A stretch of 64,000 nucleotides of DNA from Cyclobacteriaceae bacterium (GTDB lineage: Bacteria; Bacteroidota; Bacteroidia; Cytophagales; Cyclobacteriaceae): the NCBI GenBank assembly GCA_013141055.1, contig JABFRS010000001.1:930001-994000 (forward strand), given 5' to 3'. The position numbers and the translations under genes are program-made. Positions within the stretch are counted from its first letter, which is position 1. Each line of letters begins with the position of its first letter. The notes below the pieces were generated by a model. The model was not told the DNA's origin, ran no database searches, and saw nothing but the letters and a program-made list of their open reading frames with translations. This document shows, piece by piece, positions 1-8,600 of the stretch.

Positions 1-420
1 CTGGTCAATAGACGCATTCGGTGTTGATGGAAGCTTGTCAGCTGTTACTGACTCAACCGCAATCGCAAGCTTTCTTCTGTCCGTCGCAACACCTGTACCG
101 GTAACAACGATCTCAGATAACTGCTTAACATCCATAGAAAGGCCGATGTCAATAACATTCCTTTCGCCGATCACAACTTCCTGAGTTGCAAGACCAATGA
201 AAGAGAATACTAGACTGCCTCCTGCCGATGGTACAGATAGCTTATAGTTACCATCTGAATCCGTAACAGTTCCATTCGTAGTTCCTTTTAGAACCACATT
301 CACACCAGGTAAAGTGCTTCCATCTTCCGAAGAGGAAACCTTACCTGTGACAATTCGGTCTTGCGCCCAGGCGGTGGTCGCAAGCACGAACAAGAAGTAC
401 ATTAGTACAATCTTCTTCAT
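1..420 (-). CDS. SusC/RagA-type TonB-dependent outer membrane receptor, 5' part only
   Basis: The first 140 codons of a minus-strand gene are present; the rest lies beyond position 1. The protein starts MKKIVLMYFLFVLATTAWAQ, a clear signal peptide. A carboxypeptidase-D-like beta-sandwich domain follows (VTGKVSSSEDGSTLPGVNV at about residues 25-43, closing near GLSMD), and then the start of the plug domain with the LSEIVVTGTG motif at about residues 101-110. This order of signal peptide, CarbopepD-like domain and plug is the hallmark of SusC/RagA receptors, which import oligosaccharides or peptides through the outer membrane using TonB energy. The substrate cannot be read from this part. A SusD partner would be expected downstream, outside the window. 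Confidence 0.9.
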   Translation of the reverse strand, partial: MKKIVLMYFLFVLATTAWAQDRIVTGKVSSSEDGSTLPGVNVVLKGTTNGTVTDSDGNYKLSVPSAGGSLVFSFIGLATQEVVIGERNVIDIGLSMDVKQLSEIVVTGTGVATDRRKLAIAVESVTADKLPSTPNASIDQ

Positions 421-675
421 AGAGTTTGGTTTAGTTAATTGGGTTTGGTTAAATAATACCCCGATAAGATAAGTAATAATGCCTTAATATTCCCGCCACT
501 CGTCACCCTTTTTATCTGAAAACACTGAAATAGGCCTTTTTTGCAGGAAAATATATTCTTACTTAAGTTCACCTTTTCACCGCAAACGATGCAGAAAAAA
601 ACGGTTTTAAAGTGGATTATAAGACTGAAACCATCAGATTTGCAGTCAATATTTAAGATTTAACAGATTCTCAAA

Positions 676-1128
676 ATGAATACCCTCGGGCGCGCAGACA
701 GGGTCGATTTACCCGGTCTTAAGCTGGAAGACATACAGGCAAAAATTGATACCGGAGCTTATACCTCAAGTCTTCACTGCTTACGTGCCGAAGTGGTCGA
801 CGGTAAACTGGAATTTGTTCTGCTCGATGAAGAACATCCTGAATTCACCGGCATGAAATTCGTCTTTAAAAAATTTGATCAGCGTGAAATAAAAAATTCA
901 TTCGGTGAAGCCGAACTACGATACGTCATTAAAACAAAAGTTAAGATCTTTGACTCCGTTATCCGCGCAGAATTCTCCCTCAGCAACCGTGGAAATTTAA
1001 AATTCCCCGTACTCCTCGGCCGCAAGATCCTCCGCCATCGCTTTATCATCGACGTGACGAAAAAAGATTTATCTTTCAATTATAAACAGGCAATTTCTCA
1101 GGGGCCATCACAGAAAGAAGAATTATGA
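676..1128 (+). CDS. RimB-like retropepsin-fold protease ('ATP-dependent zinc protease' family)
   Basis: This 150-residue protein has the short DTGA motif at residues 25-28 in the context [13 protein letters not shown], and a conserved C-terminal segment with [10 protein letters not shown]. Both are typical of the family named ATP-dependent zinc protease (Zn_protease), whose fold and DTGA motif actually resemble retropepsin aspartic proteases. The DTGA motif is seen directly; the catalytic mechanism is inferred from the family. Such proteins are usually encoded next to RimK-type ligases and are thought to trim or regulate the amino-acid tails these add. The stop codon overlaps the rimK start (ATGA), so the two are probably translationally coupled. 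It is the first gene of a four-gene operon. Confidence 0.85.
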   Translation: MNTLGRADRVDLPGLKLEDIQAKIDTGAYTSSLHCLRAEVVDGKLEFVLLDEEHPEFTGMKFVFKKFDQREIKNSFGEAELRYVIKTKVKIFDSVIRAEFSLSNRGNLKFPVLLGRKILRHRFIIDVTKKDLSFNYKQAISQGPSQKEEL

Positions 1129-2033
1129 ACATTGCAATCCTTTCAAGAGACCCAAAGCTCTATTCCACCAGGCGTTTAAAAGAAGCCGGAGAAGCACGTG
1201 GTCATAAAGTAGAGATCATCGATCACATGAAATGCATGCTGCTGATCGAAAAGAAAAATCCAATGGTCTGGTACAACGGACGAAAGCTTGATTACTTCGA
1301 TGCCATCATCCCAAGGATCGGTGCCTCCGTAACTTTTTATGGCGCCGCCGTTGTCCGCCAGTTCGAAATGATGAAGGTCTTCACTGCCGTGGAATCCCAG
1401 GCATTGATTCGTTCACGCGACAAGCTCAGAAGCATGCAGATCCTTTCGCGTGCCGGTCTCGGTCTGCCGAAAACCATCTTCATGGATTATTCAAAAGACA
1501 CAGAAGGAGTAATCGAGGCAGTGGGAGGCGCGCCCGTAGTGATCAAGCTTCTGGAGGGAACCCAGGGATTGGGAGTCGTGCTGGCAGAGAACAAGAAAGC
1601 AGCACAATCCGTAATTGAGGCATTTCATGGTGTAAAGGCCCGGATTATCGTTCAGGAATTCATAAAAGAGGCTAAAGGAGCCGATATAAGGGCTTTTGTA
1701 GTCAACGGAGAGGTTATTGGCGCCATGCGCAGGCAGGCCAGAGATGGCGAATTTCGCTCAAATCTGCACCGTGGAGGCCATGCGACGGTAGTAAAGCTGG
1801 ATCGCCAGGAAAAACATGCAGCGGTCATTGCCGCCAAAAAGATGGGTTTAGGCGTGGCGGGCGTAGACATGCTTCCTTCCAAACGGGGACCCCTTATTAT
1901 AGAGGTGAACTCCTCTCCCGGCCTCGAGGGAATTGAAGGCGCTACCAAAGTGGATATCGGAGGAAAGATCATTCAGTATCTGGAGGCGCACGCGGGCTCC
2001 AATAAAATCCAGAAGGATAAGATCAATGCGTGA
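1125..2033 (+). CDS. rimK: RimK-family ATP-grasp ligase (ribosomal protein S6 glutamate ligase type)
   Basis: This 302-residue ATP-grasp enzyme has the length and motifs of Rim[19 protein letters not shown] at the N-terminus, [12 protein letters not shown], the ATP-binding [20 protein letters not shown] segment, the [17 protein letters not shown] signature and [12 protein letters not shown] near the C-terminus. RimK adds glutamate residues to the C-terminus of ribosomal protein S6. Homologues also make poly-glutamate or modify other peptides, so the substrate here is not certain. It overlaps the upstream protease gene by 4 bases and the downstream membrane-protein gene by 8 bases, which indicates a single operon. 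Confidence 0.9.
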   Translation: MNIAILSRDPKLYSTRRLKEAGEARGHKVEIIDHMKCMLLIEKKNPMVWYNGRKLDYFDAIIPRIGASVTFYGAAVVRQFEMMKVFTAVESQALIRSRDKLRSMQILSRAGLGLPKTIFMDYSKDTEGVIEAVGGAPVVIKLLEGTQGLGVVLAENKKAAQSVIEAFHGVKARIIVQEFIKEAKGADIRAFVVNGEVIGAMRRQARDGEFRSNLHRGGHATVVKLDRQEKHAAVIAAKKMGLGVAGVDMLPSKRGPLIIEVNSSPGLEGIEGATKVDIGGKIIQYLEAHAGSNKIQKDKINA

Positions 2034-2463
2034 CCTGCTGCTGATTCCCCGGCTGCTGGTCGCTGCAGGTTCACTGATGATTATCGGCCTGGGATGTGTT
2101 CACATGCTGATGACTTTTTTTTCGTCCAGGTTCGAACCAAGAAACTCAAGTGTGCTCAGCGAAATGAAGATGACTCCTCCGATGCTCACGCGTCAGACAT
2201 CGATATGGAAGATGTGGATCGGGTTCAATGCAAGTCATAGTCTTGGTGCAATTTTCTTTGGAACGATCAATCTGCTGCTGATCACTTCATACTCGCAGGT
2301 TTATCTATCCATTTTGTTTCAGCTGATCAATCTTCTTACACTGTTTTTTTATTTATTCCTCGCAAAAAAATACTGGTTCAGAACTCCCTTCCGGGGATTG
2401 CTCTTTTCCACTCTTTGTTTTGTTGTGGCATTTGTAATGTTTTTATTCATGGTTAAAGGATGA
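2026..2463 (+). CDS. Small multi-pass membrane protein of the rimK operon
   Basis: This 145-residue protein has about four hydrophobic segments (near residues 8-25, 63-82, 85-105 and 118-140) and no recognised catalytic motif. The ATG at 2026 was chosen because it gives a start eight bases inside the rimK end and begins directly before the first membrane helix. A longer reading from 1933 would bury 31 extra charged residues in rimK. Its end overlaps the next start as ATGA. Context suggests a membrane partner of the RimK modification system, but its function is unknown. It may belong to the LIC_13387-type family, recalled from general similarity of size and topology only. Confidence 0.7.
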   Translation: MRDLLLIPRLLVAAGSLMIIGLGCVHMLMTFFSSRFEPRNSSVLSEMKMTPPMLTRQTSIWKMWIGFNASHSLGAIFFGTINLLLITSYSQVYLSILFQLINLLTLFFYLFLAKKYWFRTPFRGLLFSTLCFVVAFVMFLFMVKG

Positions 2464-3440
2464 GCAAGAAAGAGGTTGTCATTGCCGGTAATACGATACA
2501 GCCCGGTGAGTTTAAGGAAATCAATATCAATATCGCGCGGCTTCCCTCGCGAACTCAGATCAACACACCGATCTATGTCTATCGCGCATTGGAAGAAGGA
2601 CCCGTACTTGCCCTGACAGCAGGGATGCATGGAGATGAGATCAATGGAATGGAAATCGTCCGGAGAATCATTGATTCGGGCCACCATAAAGTTCTTCGCG
2701 GCACCACCGTCTGCATGCCTATTATTAATGTGTATGGCTTTCTGAATTATTCACGCGAAGTGCCGGACGGAAAAGACGTGAACCGCTCCTTTCCCGGCAG
2801 CAAGTCAGGTTCGCTGGCTTCCAGGGTGGCATACCATTTAACGCATGAGATCATTCCGGTTATCGACTATGGTGTTGATTTTCATACGGGCGGAGCCATG
2901 CGCACCAATTATCCACAGGTTCGTTGCATGATGCAGGAACCAAAGAATGTTGAACTGGCCAATGCCTTTCATGCTCCCTTCACAATAGATTCACCCTTCA
3001 GGCCACATTCATTGCGGCAGCAGGCAGCAAAAAAAGGAAAGAACATCATTGTGTTTGAAGGTGGTGAATCCTTACGCATGGATCACCAGGCCATTGATGA
3101 AGGAATCAATGGAACCCTTCGTCTGATGAAACATCTTAACATGATCGACCTTGCTCCTCCACCCAAAGTTGAGAGCAAACTGATCTGGAACTCTTCCTGG
3201 ATAAGAGCAAGAACAGCAGGCATCTTTCATCCGCATGTCAATGCAGGAGATTTCATTAATAAAAATCAAATGGTAGGATCGATCACAGATCCTTTCGGTG
3301 AGTTCCGTGAAGAAATAAAATCACAAGTGAGTGGTTATGTTGTCGGCTTGCAAAACAATCCTGTAGCCAATGCAGGAGATGCACTGCTTCATGTAGGCAT
3401 GGATGACCTGTGCAAGATTGATGGATCAGGAGAAGATTAG
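2460..3440 (+). CDS. Succinylglutamate desuccinylase / aspartoacylase (AspA/AstE) family zinc hydrolase
   Basis: This 326-residue protein belongs to the M14-like deacylase family. The zinc-binding HxxE motif is seen as GMHGDE (H57, E60), and the third ligand fits DFHTGG (H142). A conserved VFEGGES segment follows, where the family's catalytic glutamate would lie. The C-terminal 90 residues, with HPHVNAGDFINKNQMVGSI, form the usual beta-barrel-like domain of the family. Members remove acyl groups from N-acyl amino acids or act as carboxypeptidases. As the last gene of the rimB-like/rimK/membrane/AspA operon it most likely processes peptide or isopeptide products of the RimK ligase; that role is inferred from context. 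It starts inside the stop of the previous gene (ATGA). Confidence 0.85.
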   Translation: MSKKEVVIAGNTIQPGEFKEININIARLPSRTQINTPIYVYRALEEGPVLALTAGMHGDEINGMEIVRRIIDSGHHKVLRGTTVCMPIINVYGFLNYSREVPDGKDVNRSFPGSKSGSLASRVAYHLTHEIIPVIDYGVDFHTGGAMRTNYPQVRCMMQEPKNVELANAFHAPFTIDSPFRPHSLRQQAAKKGKNIIVFEGGESLRMDHQAIDEGINGTLRLMKHLNMIDLAPPPKVESKLIWNSSWIRARTAGIFHPHVNAGDFINKNQMVGSITDPFGEFREEIKSQVSGYVVGLQNNPVANAGDALLHVGMDDLCKIDGSGED

Positions 3441-3480
3441 TTTACAACTCTATTAATAAGACAATCATCCGCATTGAGAC

Positions 3481-3822
3481 TGGGTAGACTCTGAATAGAG
3501 ACTGGGTAGACTCTGAGTAGACTCCGAATAAGAACCGGGAAGAATCAGGCCCGGATCAGAGAGGAATCAGAGAGTCGAAGGAGATGAATCCGACATGAAT
3601 CAGAGAAACATCAGAGAGCAATCAGAGGTGAATCAGAGAAGAATCGGGGAAGAGATGGGGAAAAACAGTGTTTTATAGGGGATTGATCAGAGGCGAATCA
3701 GAGGTTTATCAGAGAAAGCAGCGTTTTTATAGGGGAAACATCAGAGACGAATCAGAGAAACATCAGAGAAAGGAGCGTTTTTATCCGAGAATTATCCGTG
3801 TTCGATCCGAGAAACATCAGAG
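3481..3822. repeat. Phased array of degenerate 11-bp repeats
   Basis: From 3481 to about 3656 the sequence can be cut into 16 consecutive 11-base units without an indel, many ending in GAATC or GACTC and followed by AGAGA. From about 3666 three larger units of 53-54 bases follow. Each larger unit is three 11-mers of the type NNNNATCAGAG plus a 21-base spacer containing GCGTTTTTATAGGGG or a variant. The heptamer ATCAGAG occurs about 13 times between 3554 and 3822. The array lies between two convergent genes. A 67-codon reading frame crosses part of it but is only the translated repeat. Confidence 0.85.
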
Positions 3823-4032
3823 AAAACATGCAATGGTAGCTGAAAATACGAGGAAAGTCCGAGGAACGTAGCTGAAACACTCCTAAAAACCCTCAAATTG
3901 GGCTAAAAACGAAGAAAATGGAGTGTAAATCTGGAGGTGAGTGTTAAAAGTGGCGATTTTGGGGTGATTAGGAGGTTTTTGGGGTTGAGTCTGGTATAGC
4001 TCAATCTTAATCCAGAGCTAAAACGGAACATA
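3823..4032. other. Gene-free stretch inside the 950-base convergent gap
   Basis: No coding region, promoter or clear terminator is seen here. The sequence is rich in G-runs and T-runs on the plus strand (GATTTTGGGGTGATTAGGAGG around 3954). It separates the 11-bp array from the structured elements at 4033-4291. Confidence 0.4.
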
Positions 4033-4084
4033 TAGCACTAAAAGGCTATATGGCGCGGCCTGATGAGCGCCCGCTTTGGTGCTA
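4033..4084. other. Nested hairpin, possible structured RNA or mobile-element end
   Basis: Three helices nest around one loop: TAGCAC (4033-4038) pairs with GTGCTA (4079-4084), AAAG (4041-4044) with CTTT (4074-4077), and GGCGC (4052-4056) with GCGCC (4067-4071). That gives 15 pairs in 52 bases with small internal loops. No T-run follows on either strand, so it is not an ordinary intrinsic terminator. Its function is unknown. Confidence 0.4.
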
Positions 4085-4122
4085 CAGGGACACGGGCCGT
4101 ATAAGAATGTGGAGATAAGCTT

Positions 4123-4143
4123 AAACCCTGAAGAGGCGAGATT
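4123..4143 (-). repeat. Hairpin repeat element, copy A
   Basis: Read on the minus strand, this 21-base copy is AATCTC, the stem-loop GCCTCTTCAGGGT, then TT. It matches copy B at 19 of 21 positions. Both differences lie in the 4-bp stem and turn Watson-Crick pairs into G-U type wobble pairs, leaving the CTTCA loop unchanged. Confidence 0.6.
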
Positions 4144-4216
4144 ATGGTTTATAATTCACAAAGAAACACTCACTATCATAAGCGTCGATTCCAATATGTG
4201 GTAATACGCAACTAAC

Positions 4217-4237
4217 AATCTCGCCCCTTCAGGGCTT
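4217..4237 (+). repeat. Hairpin repeat element, copy B
   Basis: This copy is AATCTC, the stem-loop GCCCCTTCAGGGC (stem GCCC/GGGC, loop CTTCA), then TT. Together with copy A it forms an inverted repeat with 73 bases between the arms. Confidence 0.65.
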
Positions 4238-4270
4238 AATGCACTTTTGCATCCGAAACCCTGGCTAATA

Positions 4271-4291
4271 AATCTCGGTCCTTCAGACCTT
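4271..4291 (+). repeat. Hairpin repeat element, copy C
   Basis: This copy is AATCTC, the stem-loop GGTCCTTCAGACC (stem GGTC/GACC, same loop CTTCA), then TT. It matches copy B at 17 of 21 positions. The four differences are two paired compensatory changes within the stem. Confidence 0.6.
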
Positions 4292-4390
4292 ATTTACGGA
4301 AGCAAAAGTGTATTTATTTCTTATCAATGAATCCGCCTATAGGGTGATCCTGCATTTCATTCTGAAGCAAAGCTCCTAGTGTCACCCACC

Positions 4391-5464
4391 TCAAAAAGTC
4401 GGGCAGGGAATGATCAGCTTATCTTTTGGTGGCTTGCGTGGATTGCGGGTCGGCCATGAATAAACAATGCTGAACTCATGAGCGCCGCCACTTCCGGGGC
4501 CAAGCTTTGAAATAGTATAGTCATAGCTATAGCCAATATTCAAAACATCTTTCTCACCCTTCAATACCAGTCCCACCAGCAAGACGATCGATTCGTTGTT
4601 TGCAAATCCATTAACCTGATTAAAAGGAATACCTCTGTACCATGTTCCGATCACGAGTGGTTCCGCAGTATAATACATTCCAATATCCGCCTGACTGAAT
4701 TTTCCCTGCTGACGATACTGGACAACGGGCGCAATACTTCTCTCCTGTGATTTCGCAAAAACTCCCGTGCCCATGGAACCGGGTCTGAAGTAAAATTTAT
4801 AACCTCCATGAATGGACAGCTTCATATCAAGATTATCTTTTGCTCCCAGGATAGATTGATTGGGTTCAGTAATATGATGTGTAGCAAATCCAAGCCATGC
4901 ATTCTTTGAAAAAAGCAAACCACCGAATGAAAGGTCGGGGAAGAATTTACTTTGACCTGTATTCAATGCCTCCGCTGTTCCCTTGACGATCTCCCCTGTA
5001 TTGGGATCAAACTGGTCGCCGAAGCTGAGATTGCCGAAGTTGATAGACCTGCTGACAACGCCGATCTGAACACCCGGACGGAAGGAAAGATCTTTTGTGA
5101 TCTGGAGCTGATAAGCATATTGCGCAGCAAAGCTGATGGACTGCAGTCCGACAATTCCTACGTTATCCCGGGTGAGTATTGCACCTACCCCACTGTTCTT
5201 ATCTTCTATATAAAAGTCTGCATAAGCAGAAACCGTTGTAAAGTTTGCATCAATGGCCGGCCACTGATTGCGGTAATTTAATCCGACGCGACCTTGCTGT
5301 GTTGATCCGGCGAAAGCAGGATTCAGATAAAGCGGTGCTGCATAAAATTGTGAAAACTGAGGATCCTGGGCAGTTACCGAATGTGAGGCAAAGAGCATCC
5401 ATCCGCATAATAATAGAGTGGGAAGGGTCCGGTACACCAGCTTGGGGTAAATCAATCGCCTCAT
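4391..5464 (-). CDS. PorP/SprF family type IX secretion system membrane protein
   Basis: This 357-residue protein has a signal peptide ending near SHSVTAQ and then the family hallmark QDPQFSQFYAAPLYLNPAFA, directly followed by GSTQQGRVGLNYRNQWP. The rest is outer-membrane beta-strand sequence, with LSIHGGYKF and a closing HEFSIVYSWP segment. PorP/SprF proteins are outer-membrane beta-barrels linked to the type IX secretion system and gliding. In Bacteroidota many paralogues sit beside genes for large type B sorting-domain proteins and probably anchor or help secrete that partner. Here the divergent neighbour at 5609 is just such a protein, which supports a cognate pair. Confidence 0.9.
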   Translation of the reverse strand: MRRLIYPKLVYRTLPTLLLCGWMLFASHSVTAQDPQFSQFYAAPLYLNPAFAGSTQQGRVGLNYRNQWPAIDANFTTVSAYADFYIEDKNSGVGAILTRDNVGIVGLQSISFAAQYAYQLQITKDLSFRPGVQIGVVSRSINFGNLSFGDQFDPNTGEIVKGTAEALNTGQSKFFPDLSFGGLLFSKNAWLGFATHHITEPNQSILGAKDNLDMKLSIHGGYKFYFRPGSMGTGVFAKSQERSIAPVVQYRQQGKFSQADIGMYYTAEPLVIGTWYRGIPFNQVNGFANNESIVLLVGLVLKGEKDVLNIGYSYDYTISKLGPGSGGAHEFSIVYSWPTRNPRKPPKDKLIIPCPTF

Positions 5465-5608
5465 CTGAGCAAAGTAAATCTATTTGACTGTCTTATGAAA
5501 ATATGTCTCCGTCGATTAATTAACGACAAATTCAGTCAAATTATATACTTTAGTGGAGTTTGATCGTTTTAAAATTGCAAATCATTATATGAATCAGCAG
5601 GTTGTGTG

Positions 5609-8600
5609 ATGGAGAGAAAGATGTATACCTCAAGAATGCGAACTCTATTTTTTTTCCTTTCATTCAGTTTTGTAACGCTGACTGGCTTCTCTCAGAACCT
5701 TGAGCGATACAATTGGTATTTCGGAAGCTCAAATCAGGCAATCCGTTTCAACAGAACAAGCGCAATACCCGGTCTCACAACAAAATCACTACCCTTTGGT
5801 GCAGGCGGCAGTGCCACAGCATCAGACCCAGCCAACGCAAACATGCTCTTCTATACCGATGGGCAATTTGTGTATGATTTTAACAACGGTCAGATGCCTG
5901 CCGGATTCGGGCTCTTAGGAAATACCGCTGCCAATCAACCCGTAGCAATTTGTCCGGTTCCCGGTCCCGGAAACGAAAAGAAATATTTCATCTTCACCAA
6001 CACAGCCAACTTCACGGCCGGAGGTTCTATCAGCGTCAGCGTTGTAGACATGGGCCTTTTTGGAAATTCATTTTTCCCCGCTCCTGCCAGTGGTGATCTG
6101 GAATCAAAGAATGCACTCATCGGCTTAACAGGAAGATCAGAAGGTATGACCATTATACCTCATACCAACGGTACTGATTTCTGGCTCATCACTCAACCGG
6201 TTAACTCCGGAAGTTTTTCAAGAACGCTGATCAATGCAGCGAGTTATACCGGAGTATTTAACACCACCACTGTAACAGGTGTCTCTGCCGTGTCAATCAC
6301 AGCCGCCAATCTTTCCTATCATGCCGGAAAAAAGAAGATCGCTGTTTCCCCACAGGATACAAACACCGATGCTATCATCATCAACTTCGATCCTGCTACA
6401 GGTTCATTTACATTCGATCGCACGATCCTGAATTCAGGCGTACCCACTACCACGAATCAATCGATCTATGATATTGAGTGGTCTGCCACAGGTGATTTTA
6501 TTTATATCTCCCGCTTCGGCGAAACAGGAGTTCAGGCCGATCTTCTTCAATTTGATTTTCTTAACCCAGGCACAACACTAACAACAGTTTTGCCGACGCC
6601 GGTATTCAGAAGCTATGGTGTACAGATTGCACCTGACAGTTCCATCTATCACTTATACCAGGCAACATCTGGCGGACCATTCTTATTAGGTAATATATCA
6701 AAGCCGGATACGATCGCCACCGAAGTAAGATATCTGACATCTCAGCTTTCAGCAACCAACTTTGCCGGAACTCAGTTCTCTTCTTTCGCCCCGCGATTGA
6801 AAGTGAATCTCGTTGTTGATTTTAATTTTATCGGGACCTGCCAGAACAATAACACAAACTTCTTTCCGATTATACAGCCGGCAGCCGATAGTCTTCATTG
6901 GGATTTCGGTGACATGACCGCTATCTCAAATGACTGGAGTCCTGTTCACCGTTACACGGCTGCACAAGCATTCAGCGCGACATTAACGGCATACTATCAG
7001 GGAGATTCACTTGCAACCACAAAGCCTGTGACGATCACAGCATTCCCTATTCAATTAACACTCGTTCAGGATACAACAGCGTGTGGCTGTCAGCTGCCTT
7101 TTCCAAAAGTTACCTCACCACGGAATCCAAAAATAAAAACATCATGTCCGGAACAACCAACCTTCAGTGTTAAAGTTTCAGCAACAGGAGGTACTCCAAC
7201 TTCTTATGTCTGGTCCAATGGTGATACAGGACCTATCCTCACACCAGACTCAGCAGGATATTATTATGTGATCGTGTCCGATGCATCAGGATGCTCCACC
7301 TATGCCGGTGTAAATGTCAAAGAGTATGATGTAATGGATCAGCGTGCCAACATCTGGTACTTTGGAGCGAATGCGGGAATTGATTTTAATGAAATGCCCC
7401 CCGTTCCTTTAACCAACAGTGCCATGAATGCACCGGAAGGCTGCGCGATTATTTGCGATCGCAATGGTAAAACTATTTTCTATACGGATGGTAACGATGT
7501 CTTTGACAAGAATGATGCTCTGATCGACTCGGGCATAGGAGGAGATCCGCAGGCTTCTCAATCATCAATCATTATTCCGGTAGAAGGCGACGAGACACTA
7601 TTTTACATCTTCACCAATGAAGCTGTCAACGGTACCTCTGCCAACACGGTAAAATATTCATTGTTTGATCTCAAGAAGAATTCAGGATTGGGAGCTATTG
7701 TTATAAAGAATCAAACACTTTTCAGCAAGAGCACAGAACGCATCGCATCCGATGGCCGGTGGCTGGTGATCCATGAGTATGGCAATAACACATTCAGATC
7801 GTATCGGATCAGCGCCAATGGAATTGGTGATCCGGTATTAACAGCGATAGGATCCGATCATAGTTTTAGCAGTCCGAACAGTGGAATGGGTTACATGAAA
7901 TTCGGACCAGCACCAAAGCTGGCGGTGGCATTATCAACAGGAACAGCAAACCTGATAGAGCTATTCGATTTTGTAGACAGCACCGGCAAGGTTGTCAACT
8001 ACAGAAAAATTGATCTGAAGCAATCCACCGGACAAGTGTACGGTATTGAGTTCTCTCCTGGTGGAAATAAGATCTTCGCCACTGTTAAAGGTGCTCCTAC
8101 TCCATTCGATTTCTTTGAATATTTCATTGACTCAATCGGCGTTCCGTATTTCAGACAAAAATTACCGGCAACACAAGAGCTTGGAGCAATTCAGATCGCA
8201 CCGGATGGACAAATCTATATCGCTATTAATAACAGTCCTTTCCTGGGAACCATTACCGCAAGAGAAGACACCACAGCGGTATCAACCATTGACATTACGT
8301 CGGGCTTTTCTTTAGCAGGAAAGATGAGCAATCTTGGATTGCCAAATTTCATTCAACAGATATCCAGTGCGTTTGGCGGTCCAAGTATTGAGGCTGTTGG
8401 TTTCTGTTTAGGTTCTCCTACCCAATTTACCGGTAACGGAACAGATGCTATTGACATGTATGCCTGGGTATTTGATGATGGCGGAACCAGTGATCAGGCT
8501 GCCGTTGAACATACCTATGCGACTGCAAAAACTTATAACGTCACATTACAGATAACGAACCGATGCGGGTATGATACATTGCTGGTGCGACCGACCACCA

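Noticed and set aside
1933-2025. Longer N-terminus for the membrane protein of the rimK operon
   Set aside because: The extra 31 residues come from the rimK coding region in another frame and place a basic non-membrane stretch before the first helix; the ATG at 2026 fits the operon overlaps better.
2129-2137. GGTTCGAAC resembling a tRNA T-loop
   Set aside because: It lies within the coding sequence of the membrane protein, and no acceptor, D or anticodon arm can be formed around it.
3481-3822. Possible CRISPR array
   Set aside because: The units are 11 bases with no unique spacers of 25-45 bases, and no cas gene lies in the window.
3668-3871. A 67-codon open frame in the repeat array
   Set aside because: Its protein is only the translated repeats (ESEKHQRK-type units), with no start signal, homologue or codon pattern of a real gene.
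4059-4084. CTGATGAG resembling the core of a hammerhead ribozyme
   Set aside because: The required CGAAA after stem II is missing and the flanks pair in a different nested hairpin.
4952-5281. Open frame opposite the PorP/SprF gene
   Set aside because: It is fully antisense to a well-supported gene and has no recognisable protein features.
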